NCBI GenBank assembly: GCA_033557465.1
Contig: CM066037.1
Location: forward strand, 513,042,686-513,106,685
Reading direction: 5' to 3'
DNA: 64,000 bases
Source of the DNA: Ichthyophis bannanicus
Lineage: Eukaryota; Chordata; Amphibia; Gymnophiona; Ichthyophiidae
Shown here: positions 52,520 to 63,743 of the stretch, piece after piece
How the letters are laid out: every line of letters begins with the position of its first letter
Numbering within the stretch: the stretch's first letter is position 1
Notes under the pieces: model-generated
Databases searched by the model: none
Seen by the model: the letters and a program-made list of their open reading frames with translations, nothing else
Told to the model about the DNA's origin: nothing
Position numbers and translations under genes: made by a program

Positions 52520-53080
52520 ATGTGTCAGGTATTCATAGAGGGGGATGTATTAAGGGAGACAGGAGGGAGGGATTGACCAACCAGAGAGAGCATAAGGTTG
52601 GAAAACAGGGGAGGGAGAGTGCATGGGTGGATGGAGTAAAGAGGGAGAGTACAAGAGAGAGCAGTGAAGGATAGGAATAGGAAATAGTGCCAGAGTGTGG
52701 GAGGGACAAGGAGTAGGTGCAGGAGGAAAGAGGGAAGTGCTGACCCCCCCCCCACCTGCCTGATATGCACCCATCCTCCATCACCTGATGTGCACACTAA
52801 CCCCCAGATGCATGTACATGCAGAACTGCCAAGACACAGAGCAACACACACATGCATATATGCACCCACTCTCCTCCACTCCCTATAATGCAGGCATGTC
52901 GTCCGTCCCCCCCGCCACTTCTCATGACGCATGCATGCATCCCCATCATTCCCCATGACACACACACACACACCCCCTGCCACGTCCACGTCCCATGAAA
53001 TGTGCGCACACGCATCTCTGCCAGTTCCCATGATGCACGCACATGCACTCTCCACATGCCTAAACCATCAATGCCGTAAC
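52520..53080. repeat. Low-complexity region: purine-rich then CA/CATG-rich
   Basis: 52545-52730 is almost pure purine (GGGAGA-type). 52740-53050 is rich in ACACAC, CATGCA and CCCC. Long open frames on the minus strand here are compositional. Confidence 0.6.
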
Positions 53081-53088
53081 ATTGTGCC

Positions 53089-53456
53089 CAGGCCAGCCTT
53101 GTGATATCTGCAGCCCTAGGTGAACCCTCAGTCTTCTGCACCCCCCAGCGACCCAGTTCCTACCCTAGAGGAAAAGAAAGCTGCGGTAGACCTTGAAGCC
53201 ATCCGTGTGTGTAATGTGCACTCATGACCTGCCATTCTTGCCCTCTTCAACACAAACTTCCTGTCATAGGGGGCCTGAGTGGCAGGCCATATGTGCATTC
53301 ATGCAGATGCTTCAAGGCCCACTGTGGAGCTGAAGTGGCTTGCTCTGCTGCTGCTTTGAAGCATGGTTGAGTGGACACGGTACTTCTCCCCCCCCACCCT
53401 CAGAGTATTCCACCCTAGGTAGACACCTAGTCCATCTGATGGACGGGATGACCCTG
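53089..53456. mobile_element. hAT MITE (368 bp) with near-perfect 8-bp TSD
   Basis: Starts CAGGCCAGCCTTGTGATATC and ends with the complement of CAGGGTCATCCCGTCC. Flanks are ATTGTGCC (53081-53088) and ATGGTGCC (53457-53464). No coding capacity. Confidence 0.75.
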
Positions 53457-53666
53457 ATGGTGCCACACTTTAGAACATTTTTTTTTCTGTTTTCAGAGCT
53501 TATCAGACTTCAGTAGACAAGAAAACGCTTAGCTCAATCTTGCACAGATATACTAACATTATAGTTTGAAAGTCAAACATATTTATAAAAATTGTAAAGC
53601 TCCATTTATATTATCTTTAAGACTGAAATTAACCAAAATGTCTTTGCAGTTAGGCTTTTCAATCTA
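53457..53666. other. Short unassigned stretch
   Basis: AT-rich spacer, no feature seen. Confidence 0.35.
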
Positions 53667-54540
53667 TCTTTTTTAATTTTTTATATCTCATTATTAATAA
53701 AACAAGCATGAAACACACTTGACAGGAAAAAAAGGAAGCAGAAATCGCAACAACAAATTAGGAAAAAAATTACAAATCCATCAATAAAGACCTAATGGGT
53801 CTCTTATACTGCCCCCCACTACAGCCCAGAACATAAGGGAGAGAATCCAAAAAGGAAACCTAATATAAACCAATACGAAAGGAAACTAGGCAGATAAAAC
53901 AGCCAAGAATATCATTGTGCAGTGGGAGCTTCATAGATGACAACTGACTTGCGGTCACTCAGGAATGACAGTAGCTGGGACGGGTCCAAAAAAATATGGA
54001 AAGAGATTAAGGTTTGACCATGCATTTGCATGGGAACTTAAGGAAATATTCAACCCCCAGCTAGTGGACACCAGACTGGAGCAGGAGGAACTCCCTCCTC
54101 CTCTTCTGAGATTCCCACGTGAGGTCTGCGGAAACCTGGACAGCAAAACCTCTAAATTAAAGTACTCCTTTAAAAAAAATAAACCTTAAGGAGCCAGTCT
54201 CTATCAGAGGATAAGGTAAAAGTAACCAAAAGGGTAGACTGGGTAGAGGCTTCAGTCCCTGATGTTTCTAAGAACGCAGAAATGTCCACTGTATCAGCCT
54301 GTTGTACTCCTGGAATCTCTCCCATACCTGAGGATGACCAGTAGGGATATAATAAACCTTAAAAACTGGGGGGTGGGATTCAAGCGGAACCCCAAACACC
54401 TCCAGCAAATATGACGTAAACATTTCTTTGGCACTAATTATAGATGATTTTGGAAAATTCGTTAACCTCACATTCTGATGCCTAGAAAAGTTCTCCAATT
54501 GTTCAGTCTTTGCTTTCATAACACCATCATTATTTACAAA
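53667..54540 (-). pseudogene. Second L1-type ORF1 fragment without ORF2
   Basis: The minus-strand frame 54519-54268 reads QLENFSRHQNVRLTNFPKSS, then EVFGVPLESHPPVFKVYYIP, matching the RRM-like part of the ORF1 at 31.3-32.9 kb. Decayed C-terminal sequence and an A/C-rich (plus strand) 3' UTR follow, ending in a T run near 53667, the position equivalent to the poly-A of the first copy. Upstream ORF1 sequence is missing beyond 54540. Two copies that both end just after ORF1 suggest an ORF1-only family, similar in concept to mammalian HAL1. Confidence 0.6.
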
Positions 54541-54546
54541 GAACGG

Positions 54547-54835
54547 TTTTTATTTATTTAACATTTCTTATAAACCGCCTTTCATGATATCAAGGCGGTT
54601 TACATTAAACAAACAGAAATTACATTGAACAGGGCATTATAACTCGGAGATAACTATTTTACAGGGAACATGGGCAATGGAGGTTAAGTGGCTTGCCCAA
54701 GGCCACAAAGAGCACCTGTGAGACTAGAAACCCCAGTCCTTCTGGCCCAAGGTTGCTGTCCTCTAGTGGGATTTGAACCCCCGACCTTCCGACCTGAGGT
54801 AACTTGCCCCAACCACTAGGCCACTCCTCCCTGGC
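54547..54835 (-). mobile_element. tRNA-derived SINE with duplicated head, minus strand
   Basis: Reverse complement of the 7652 family: AGGAGTGGCCTAGTGGTTGG head, two copies of the B-box-type segment, CTTTGTGGCCTTGGGCAAG body, and an L2-like 3' end (GGCGGTTTATAAGAAATG) with AAATAAATAAA tail on the low-coordinate side. Confidence 0.85.
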
Positions 54836-54935
54836 ATGTTTTAAACATGTCAGCTATTTACATTGAACACTATAACATGTTCAGTGTAAATATTCAATAT
54901 GTTCAATATTCCAAAGGTAGCTAGTTTTCTTTTGG

Positions 54936-55078
54936 TTCTAACTTCATAACAGTTTATGGACTTTTCCTCCAGGAATTTGTCCAAACCTTTTTTTAAACCC
55001 AGCTACACTACCTGCTTTTTCCTCCAGCAATGAGTTCCAAAGCTTATTTATATGTTGAAAGAAAACATTTTCTCCTAT
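54936..55078 (-). mobile_element. CR1 LINE fragment, minus strand
   Basis: The complement encodes the CR1 C-terminal domain (FKKGLDKFLEEKS region; compare 44340-44430). Plus-strand string CTCCAGGAATTTGTCCAAAC is diagnostic. Confidence 0.75.
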
Positions 55079-55917
55079 CAGATTCCAGAGCAGGCATCTC
55101 CAAAAATGTAGCTCAAGACCACCAATTTAAGTCTAAGCCCTCTGTAAACACCAACAGGGGCCACAGGTTTTGCAACTGCCCAGGAGTCTTTATGCTCACT
55201 AACTGAACAAATTAGTTCATTGACCCTCCAGCAATGCAATGAGCTTGGAACTTTACTCTTCTGGTTCGACTGCTACATTTAAATAAAAATATATATATTC
55301 ATACTGGATTTGGATTACTTGTCTTTCCAAACCCATGACAAAAGCAAGCTATCAATCACATATAGTTGGTAGTTCCCCGTCCCAAAAAACCTTACAATAT
55401 AAATTAGTATTTGTGGTCCCAAGTGGCAGTCTGAAGTGAGCAAGTGGCAAGACATCAGTCAGTTTGTATGGTCCCAATTTATATATATATCTGTCTCATA
55501 GCCAAACATTTTTAATAGCACTTGTCCATAATGGCTGACTAGGTTCTAACCTGCAAAGTTTTTGCATCAGGTGCATATTCATAGTCCTTTTTCATCTATT
55601 TAAAGTGAAGGTATTTTTCCTGGGACAATGACCATGTATGAGGAAACCAGCTAACACTAAAGTCATGCAATAGTTTGCTGACATACTTGCATACCTAATG
55701 CTCCCTCTCTTTGAATGTGTTAAAGGATTAGGCAGCTGTGTGTGTTTTTAAATTACATTTTTCGAAAGTAAAGGAAAAACAATATGACCCTCTTTAAAAT
55801 GTAAGGCACGATTTTGTTTTCCTTCTAAAGAAAAGAATGTCTGGAATTTCAGCTATTCACATGACTTCAAAGTCTTCCTTTGGGTTTCAGATGGTTTGAA
55901 AACAAGGATGATTTGGA
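55079..55917. other. No recognisable gene
   Basis: AT-rich intron-like DNA without repeat signature. Confidence 0.4.
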
Positions 55918-57030
55918 TTTTTAGCTTTCACCTTTCTCAGAAGCTCAAGGTGGGTTACATTCAGGTACAGCAGATATTTCCCTATCCCTAGAGGGCTTAC
56001 AGTCTAATGGGCCGATGCTGAAAACGAACACAGCTTTACGTGCAGAGAATGCAACTTATACGCACAATTACCGCCACGCCGAATGCAGAAAAGAGACAGA
56101 CAAAGCAACAAAAAAAAGTGCCCCTGACAGAAATCAAATACCTGGTAGGGCAGCGGCCCCGATTCTCCACATTCACCCACCCAATTAAAAATAAGCCTGG
56201 TGGCCCAGCGGCCTGATCCTCCCCCTCACACCCACCCACTTAAAAAGAAGCCTGGAGACCCAGCATCCCCAAACCCCCAGTCCCCCTCCCAGTATCTTTA
56301 CAATGGAAGAGGAGCATTGTCCACACTCCTGTGCCACCAACTTGAAAAATGGCGCACCTGGCATTGCATGGTGCATTCTGGGATGCACCGGATGGGGTCA
56401 GACTCCCATTTAAGTTAGAAAATGCCTTATATGGCAGTCTGAACCCTGCCTGATGCATCCCAGGATGCATTGCGCAGGGCCAGGCATTGCCATTTTTCAA
56501 GATGTAAATGTATTGGGAGGGGGTGGGGGATTCGGGGCTGCTGGGCCTCCAGGGATTTGGTTTCTGTCAGGGGCACCGGCCCTTTGACAATATTTTGATG
56601 GCATCAGGGGCTTTCCCTGATTCCTGGATCATCTGTGGGGAAGTTTGACACTTCACCTCAGATGATCCAGGCATCTGGTATAGCCCCTGATGCCATCAAA
56701 ATATTGTTGGGACGCATATACAAATTAGCCACTAATGAGAGCATGCCAAACGTGCTGCGACTTCTGTTTGCATGTGTTTGGCCTGCTCTCCTAGTCTAAC
56801 ACTGCCATTGCTGAAGTCGCACGCTATCTGTGTGCTGTATAGAGGCATACAGAGTTAAGAGCGTGTGACTTCAGATTCAGCTTTCTGCATTGGCCTGTAA
56901 GTTTGTAGCTAAGGCAACAGAAGGTTAAGTCACTAGCCGAAGATCACAAGGCGAGGCAATGGAATTCAAGCCCTCTCATCCTTGGTTCTAAACCCGCTGC
57001 TCTAACCATTAGGCTGCTCCTCTACTCCAA
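55918..57030 (-). mobile_element. SINE-type repeat, minus strand, split by a fold-back element
   Basis: The parts 55918-56007 (CAAGGTGGGTTACATTCAGG, TATTTCCCTATCCCTAGAGG) and 56898-57030 (GAAGGTTAAGTCACTAGCCG, CTCTAACCATTAGGCTGCTC) are contiguous in related SINEs. The fold-back element at 56008-56897 separates them. Confidence 0.65.
56008..56897. mobile_element. Fold-back DNA element (890 bp), TAA target duplication, possibly Harbinger-like
   Basis: TAA flanks both sides (56005-56007 and 56898-56900). The ends TGGGCCGATGCTGAAAAC and the complement of CAGGCCAATGCAGAAAGC form an imperfect inverted repeat. A 3-bp TWA duplication suits PIF/Harbinger. The interior holds two nested palindromes, about 56119-56583 (centre near 56424) and 56587-56705 (arms of about 52 bp). 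No transposase is encoded. Confidence 0.6.
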
Positions 57031-58850
57031 GGGATACTGATCTCAACCTAACTGATATGCATTGAAAAAATATATATATTTTTAAAATTACAATAAATCC
57101 TACATGACATATTCTGCATGTCTCATGCCTATCTGTACCACACGGGGTAGTGCACCAACTACTGACTATACAGACTAGTACCTAACAATTTAGGAAGCTG
57201 GAAGAATTCCCATGAAGCCCTCATTTCTTTCCAGGATCTCATGTTCTGCTCTTCCTCCCTCAATTTGAGCACCTCCCCAGAAAAAATGCCAGGAGAGGAA
57301 AAAACATGTCATGCTATGAGCAAAAACTGACATTACCCTCAACCTAGTTCACAATTTCTCAGCTGCGTTTATCCAGGCGGACTTGGTTGGAACTGTCCAG
57401 AAACTGAGAGACGGAACTGACATCCTTAGCTACTGGCATTTAGCGAGTCTGTACCAGACAGTGACTTAGCAAAGCCCTACACGGTTTGGTTAAATAGAGC
57501 CCAGAGCATTCTTCTGGAGCTCACTCCCGGCTCACCTGTCAACAGGATCATTAATTAAGGCACGGTTTGATTTGCAGACACAAAGAAAGGTGTAACTCAG
57601 GGTGTGGGCCAGAGATGGATACAGTATGATCTGCCCCCCCCCCCCCCCAAAAATAAAACCATGCACACTTTCTCACTGATACGCCTGAATACACTTTTTC
57701 TCTCTTCTTCCTTGTCCCCATGGAAGCAGGGGTTGTGGAAGGCCTTTTATTGGGGGAGGGGGCCCAAGTGCCGCCCTGCAGGCAGAGATCCTTCCTGTTC
57801 TGCCCACAGGAGATCGTATCCCTGCGGGCAGAAGAAGATCATGGCAAAGACCCTTCCTGTTCTGCCCATAGGGGATGGGATCCCCACGGGCAACCTGCTG
57901 CCTGGCACCATGATTTTTGTTGGGTCAGGGCCTGCGTGGCCCACTTCTTTCCAACACCTGTGCATGGAACACTGATGCGTAAACTATGGTTAGGGGTGGG
58001 GAATGGAGGATTACCTGCATAAAGAGGAGGAGGGTAGAGAGACTGGTAGCCACTCTACCCTCCTCCTCTCTGTCCCTGTGATTCTGGTCCTCCATCTCAA
58101 GCCCCCAAGTCAACCCTCAATCCTTAATGGTCCTCTAGTCCCCATTGATGGTCACTATTTCCCCCCTCATTGGAAATGTGCCCTCTCCATCTCAGAGGTG
58201 TTTTGTGCCTTACTGGCCAATGGAGGTGAGGAGAGAAGAAGATTGCTGCAATCAGCTGGTTCTCCTCTGCCATAGAGAAAAGGGCAGACTGGTTGCACCG
58301 CCTACTTTCTTCAGCCTTTTCAAGTGTGGGACTCAAAAGCATGATCTGTTATTTACTTTCTAGAGGAGGTGTCAAAGGCAGCAGCACCAGGTTTCCTCAC
58401 TGTTTCTCTCCTCCCCCCCTACCAGTACACCCCTTCCTATTTCACTCTAATCCACATACCTTGTAGACCCTCTCAATCACTCTCCTTTCCCTTGCACAAT
58501 CCATAGCTCTGTAGTTCTCTTGCCCCTCCCCACCTTCACCCTTCTTCCCGCTCCCCACCTTCACCCTTCTTCCCGCTTTCTTTGATTCCTTACAAATTAT
58601 TTCCCTCCCCAACTGTGGTCACTAAGGATAGAGGCAGAGAGCCCTATGAAGCCAGCATAATTAAGTAGCAGCATGGTCAGGAAGCTGACACATCATGAAA
58701 TGAAAGCAGCATTTGACCTGACAAGTGTTCACTTCTTGTCTCTTCGACCTTATTTGTTCTCTTTCATGGCCTCCTTAGCAGTGCAGGAAAAGCCTGCAGA
58801 GAACAATGTTGCATGGCTACTCCCCAAGAATAAGCAGCTTACATAGCAAA
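57031..58850. other. Unassigned DNA with a short tandem duplication
   Basis: No gene seen. CTTCCTGTTCTGCCCA occurs twice (57790 and 57864) in a local ~75-bp duplication. A 26-bp C-rich unit (CCACCTTCACCCTTCTTCCC) is tandemly repeated at about 58530-58580. Open frames at 57604-58363 look compositional. Confidence 0.4.
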
Positions 58851-58854
58851 ATGA

Positions 58855-59275
58855 CACCAGATAAAGGCCAACATGGTCCATCTAGTCTGCCCAGTAAGGT
58901 GACTAGGGTTGTACCTGCCACTCCATGCAAACTTTCCCCTTTCTATTTCTTGAAGTGTACAAGTCATTTAAGTTTGTTTCGCTTCATCCTCTTGCTATAT
59001 ATAGGGATCCACAGTGTCTGCCCCTTGCCTTTTTTGCCCCACTGCCTCCATCAGGAGGACAATCTAGGCATCCACCACCCTTACTGTAAAAACAAACTTC
59101 CTTATGTTGCTTTAAAAGTGTATCCCCTTATAGCTTCATTTCATGTCTTCTAGTTCTATGGCTTCCCTGTCTTTGCAAAGGGTTTGTTCATTAATAACAT
59201 TCAAGTATTTAAATGTCTGTGTCGTATCACCCTGTCCCTCTTCTCCTCTAAGGTTTACATAGTCCGATCTTCAAG
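58855..59275 (-). mobile_element. CR1-like LINE 3' fragment, minus strand
   Basis: The plus-strand strings ACATGGTCCATCTAGTCTGC and CATCCACCACCCTTACTGTA are the complement of the CR1-like 3' end, as at 21525-21905. Frames are broken. Confidence 0.7.
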
Positions 59276-60129
59276 CCTCATGCATCTATAAGCCTCATGC
59301 ACTCTGCTCTGCTTCCTTGGGGCCTGTTACGGAATGTTCTGCCGTAAGTTGAATTCCGGGTAACAGATACAAAAAGAGATAGAGCCGACAAGTTTGAAAC
59401 TTCTGAAAATTCACCCTCTTCTTGGGTCTGTTCTTTACTCAGCAGGAGGCATATGTATTCACTAGCATGCATTCAGTTCTTTAGTAGGCCTTAAATTTAG
59501 TGCATGCAAAATAAATTTAAGAAGCAAAATCAATTTTCACACATTAAAAAGTTCTAATAAATGTTTAAAAAAAATGTATAAAGCCAAATGTGCAAAATTA
59601 ACCAAAATACCAAAAAAGGAAGAACAATTCCAGAAATGAGCCAAACGATTTTTTTGTCTCTGCAGTGTCTGCGTCAAGATCACAGAGAGGAGCAAAAATA
59701 GAAGAGGGGGGTGCATTAGGGAGTAGAGTGGTTGCTCTGCTCCAAGCTCATCCTTTTCCCACCTCTTCCGTACAGGCTACCTGGAAGAGGAGCTGTAGTA
59801 GAGCACCCTAGCTCCTCTGGGTTTTGGAGCCTGAAAAAAGTAGGAAGACCTCTGTTCCAAGCTGTTCAACTAGGAATTAAGCCCTGAGCAAAGTATGGAT
59901 CGACTTCCCTGCAATGGTATTCCTAATCTCAGCCACAGACAGATCTGCTTGCTCTTTCTGTAAAGTTCAGAATTCTCATTTAGTGAGCAGTCTTGGAACT
60001 TCTGCCTACCTCTGTAGTCCTCAGTTCTGAAATAAAGTGCAAGACGTTTGAGAGTTCCTGTAGTAACATTAAAACTCTTGTTGCTCCCACAGTATGAAGG
60101 GTTCTTACTCTTTGCTAGATCTTTTGCCT
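59276..60129. other. No recognisable gene
   Basis: AT-rich. Short frames without conserved motifs. Confidence 0.4.
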
Positions 60130-60690
60130 TCTTATCCATGTGTGAGGCCAGTAGCTGTTTAGAGGAAGGCGACCAAGATGATTTGGGGCCTGCGCCAGAA
60201 GGAATAAAAGAAAAGACTTGAAGACCTAAGTATGTCTACCCTAGAGGAGAGGAGAGATGATACACCTTTAAGTACTTAAAGGGTATTAAACAAAAAAGGA
60301 TGGAGAAGCCGTAGAAGTAGAGACATGAAATGAAGCTGCAAGGAGCTAAATTTAAAAGCAACATAGGGAAATAACTTTTTCATGGAAAAGATTGTGGATG
60401 TCTAGAATGCTCTCCCGAAAGAGGTGGTGGGAGCAAAAACAGTGACGGAATTCAAAAAGGCATGGGACTGACAAAGAACATCACTACATAGGAAGAGGAC
60501 GGAATCAAAACAAACATAAATAACTTATAATTGGAGAGGGGTAACCTGCCTGGAGCGGCACGTACAACTCTACAATTCTGACACCTTACTGGACAGGCTA
60601 CTGTAGATGGCATCTGCCAGTCTTTAACTGACTTCACTGACTATGTTTAATGGACCTTTGATCTGACCCAGTATGGAAGTTCTTTTGCTC
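60130..60690 (+). mobile_element. CR1-like LINE 3' fragment, plus strand
   Basis: Strings TACCCTAGAGGAGAGGAGAG, AAATGAAGCTGCAAGGAGC and GAATTCAAAAAGGCATGGGA follow the CR1 C-terminal order. The tail ATCTGACCCAGTATGG lies at about 60661-60676. Multiple stops. Confidence 0.75.
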
Positions 60691-60939
60691 TAGTTTGTGT
60701 GGAGGCTTCACAGTGAACTGTGTATCTTCAAAATCTTTGCTGTTACCTAGTAACTGTCGTTCCAGCACATCTGCAGTTTACACACCTATTTACCTTACAT
60801 TACACACCTCTGGCTAACCAAACTAAACAAAGAGAGACAGGGTAACAAACTTTACTAAACATACATCTATATGATAATAAATAAATGCAAAAACTGATAT
60901 TAAAACGTTGCTCTCATGTAACTCAAATTGTATAAAACT
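60691..60939. other. Short unassigned stretch
   Basis: AT-rich spacer between LINE fragments. Confidence 0.35.
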
Positions 60940-61165
60940 AATGTAAATATGTAAAAAGTTTGATTACATCCTGAGGTATAGTGAGGATGTAAACAATGTT
61001 TGCAAGTTTTAATTATACTGTTAAATGTAAAAATTTAAATCTGTTCCCTGTAAACGACTAGGATATGATTAATCATGTACCTTGAATTTTTTCTCTTCAT
61101 CGTAAACCGCACTTGATACTTGGGAAAGAGCGGTATATAAATGTGTGCTAAATAAATAAATAAAA
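60940..61165 (+). mobile_element. L2-type 3' tail
   Basis: CATCGTAAACCGCACTTGAT and GAGCGGTATATAAATG followed by (AAAT)n, the same tail class as 27707-28312. Confidence 0.65.
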
Positions 61166-62685
61166 TAGGTTTAGAAAGATGACCACAGCTCAAGCCTTTA
61201 TCCAGTCAACGTCATTATCATCCTTTCCTACTACTTGAGAAGGTAGATATCCATTTAGATTTTTTACTATAGACATAGATGGATATACTAGGTCTTCAAG
61301 CCACCTATAAAATTATTTTACCATTGAAAAGCATTTCCTTTAAATAAATCACTTTCAAATTATGCTGCACTGTTACAAAGTACAGAAAAATCCTTTCCTA
61401 ACCAAGTTTCAATGAGACAATACTGATTATCAAAAAAATTGATTTTCAAAGTAAATATTCTGCCCTGAAACAGTGTCTTCTCTCCATAGCTTCAGACTAA
61501 CAGAAAAAACTGAGGGCCAAAGGGAGTGACGTGCCCAAGCCAAATGGCAGCCTAAGCCTGGGACTCTGAGGTTCCCTCTTACCTTTAGTGGTCAAGCACC
61601 CTTATAAATGCCATTTCCAGAGTGTGAATTACGGGTTTGTCTTTCCTTTCAAGTTCAGAAATTAGTTTGGCATGGCAGCAAAGAAAAAGATCATAGATTT
61701 GCAAGATTTTTCATACAAAGGGACTTCTCTGCTCGTGGCTACCAAAATAGCACTTACCAACTACCACATGCCACTCACCAGAGCATGAAGGGGAAAGTGA
61801 TGGAGATGCCCTTGAATACATGATCTTTACTGAGCTCGAGGAATGGTTTGAAGATATAAAGCAGTGGCGAGGCAGGCCTCTCTGGGAGCAGAGCCTCTCT
61901 GGGAAAAGAGCTGAGCTTGCGGAACTGAGACTTCGTTGGAAGAAGTAGAACTACTAGCAGATGAGCATATCAATGAGGAGAAACAGACTAAGGTCCTGTA
62001 TCAAGCTAACGAGGACCTCGCTGATGAACGTGGGGACCTAAAAAACTGGAGCCATCTGTGTAACCTTTGGTTCTGATGGATTCCGGAGGCGCCCGCATAT
62101 ATGGACTGTACGATGGTAGGGCAAAATATCTGTGCAACTCTTTTAGCCCAAGATGAGACAGAAGGCTAATCTGCAAGGATAAAAATTGAGAGGGCTCACT
62201 GGGCCTAGGGTGGGTGGGGGGCTAAGTTACCAAAGGATATAATTGCATGCTTTCACAGCTTTCAGAATCGTGAAGAAATTTCTATAAAACCTAGAGCCCA
62301 CGAATCTCTGTGAGAGTCATACTAAGTAGATATTTTTCAAGAAACCACTCTCCTCCAAGCTGTGTGAGGAACGTGTACATTCTTGGTGGTTACATTCCTT
62401 AATGATGGTCTTTATAAGCAATGGCAAATTGTATCAGCTGCACAACAGAGACAAAGAAAGTGGGATCTTTGCAGAGTTGGGACAGGATGTGCTACAGATC
62501 CTGAGACCCTGGAGATACCTCCAAATGACAGCATGTTTCTGAAGAAGGCAACAAGCAGCGAGTGACTAGTCTTGGCTTGAATTTGGGCCTTGTGCCTCTG
62601 AACTGTACACCATCAAGCCTAATGGATAGTAATCTTGACTTGTGGAACTTTTTTTTTTAGTGAATTTAATTGTTAATGCTTGAGA
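61166..62685. other. Unassigned; possible decayed repeat
   Basis: No secure gene. 61505-61575 has a MIR-like minus-strand flavour (GAGGGCCAAAGGGAGTGACG). 61830-62070 has purine-rich, coiled-coil-like codons in a frame with stops. Confidence 0.3.
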
Positions 62686-62689
62686 GCAG

Positions 62690-62965
62690 AGTTGGGTGGT
62701 GAAGGTTGTACATTTTGATGGTCTGTATTTATGCCCTGAATGGCAGTCTGTCTACCTTCTATAGATATAGAAACAAAGCTATCCATAATGGATTTTTTGG
62801 ATTGGGGGGGAGGGGGGATTTTAATGTTTGTCTCTGCAGCTTGACGCCTCAGGTAGAGGGAGCTCCCTTGCATTTGACAAGAAGACCCTTACAAACGCAA
62901 TAGAGGCTTTACATATATGATATGTGGAGGCGATATCACTTGCACAAACCATTTATGGTTTGAAG
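62690..62965 (+). mobile_element. Possible L1-type LINE endonuclease fragment
   Basis: Frames give RGDFNVCL at about 62810-62835, then LDASGRGSS.. and IEALHIYDMWRRYH near 62905-62945. This is the spacing of the GDFN to DxWR part of L1-type apurinic endonucleases. A run of G causes a frame change. No RT follows. Confidence 0.4.
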
Positions 62966-63387
62966 ATTTTATTAAAGGAGATAATGCAGCAAATCATTTC
63001 TTGCATTCCATTGATTGTGCGGAAATTCCCCTGGTACTAGCGGTAATGCACCCTCCATGCCTACACACCACCAATTCCTCGCCCCATCCCCTGATTGCCG
63101 ATTAATATGCTTTTTAGCATGCGACAGCAGACACGCTCATGTGTTCATGTCCCGATTGCCAGTTGCTGCACATTAAAATGTCCATTAACTAGCTAACGGG
63201 CTCAAGTTTATCAACACTCTTCCGATGGGTCTTATTCTAGGCTTATAAAGAAAAATTAATGTATCGGACAAATTCATTTCTAAATTTTTTAGCTGTCTAG
63301 CCAAATTGGGAGCCTTGGAAACTAGATATTTTATTGGTCCTTAGTTTGGTAGGATAACTCGGTTAATCCTGTAGGAGCAAATGTTTT
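62966..63387. other. No recognisable feature
   Basis: No gene or repeat family seen. Confidence 0.35.
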
Positions 63388-63525
63388 TAAGAGCATAAGA
63401 AATGCCATACTGGGTCAGACCAAGGTCCATCAAGCCCGGTGTCCTGTTTCCAACAGTGGATAATTCAGGTCACAAGTGCCTGGCAGGTTCCCAGAAAGGT
63501 ACATAGGTTCCACAATGCTCGTCTC
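63388..63525 (-). mobile_element. CR1 LINE 3' tail, minus strand
   Basis: AGCATAAGAAATGCCATACT and GGGTCAGACCAAGGTCCATC are the complement of the CR1 3' end seen at 4140-4208 and 44520-44612. Confidence 0.88.
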
Positions 63526-63708
63526 TTAAATGGTGCATACAGTAACATTTTTGGTAGCAATATTAGCTTTTCTAAGAATTTTTGCTTCTGAGATGTTCAT
63601 TCATTTGCATGCGTTTTCTCAGTTTGAAAGTGCAATACTATGTAATGCTAAAGCACTTAAAAAAAAATTTGTTCCAAAGAATTGATTTGATTTCCTTCTT
63701 AATTTTAG

Positions 63709-63743
63709 GAAACTGCCAGGACCGTTTCGAGTCGATTTAAAGG
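63709..63743 (+). CDS. Candidate internal exon 2 of the same unidentified host gene (35 bp)
   Basis: A pyrimidine tract and TTTTAG acceptor precede it, and a GG|GTAAGA donor follows at 63744. In phase 0, as delivered by the exon at 22354-22482, it reads ETARTVSSRFKG with two bases left over, so the next exon would begin in phase 2. The peptide is short and I do not recognise it. Small size makes this call weak alone. The shared strand, compatible phase and clean splice sites are what link it to the first exon. Confidence 0.45.

Noticed and set aside
52525..53141. Minus-strand 176- and 114-codon frames
   Set aside because: They lie across purine-rich and CA-rich low-complexity DNA and show only composition-driven residues.
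61608..61823. Possible third host exon (71 codons)
   Set aside because: No acceptor or donor in the right phase, no motif, and composition like the surroundings.
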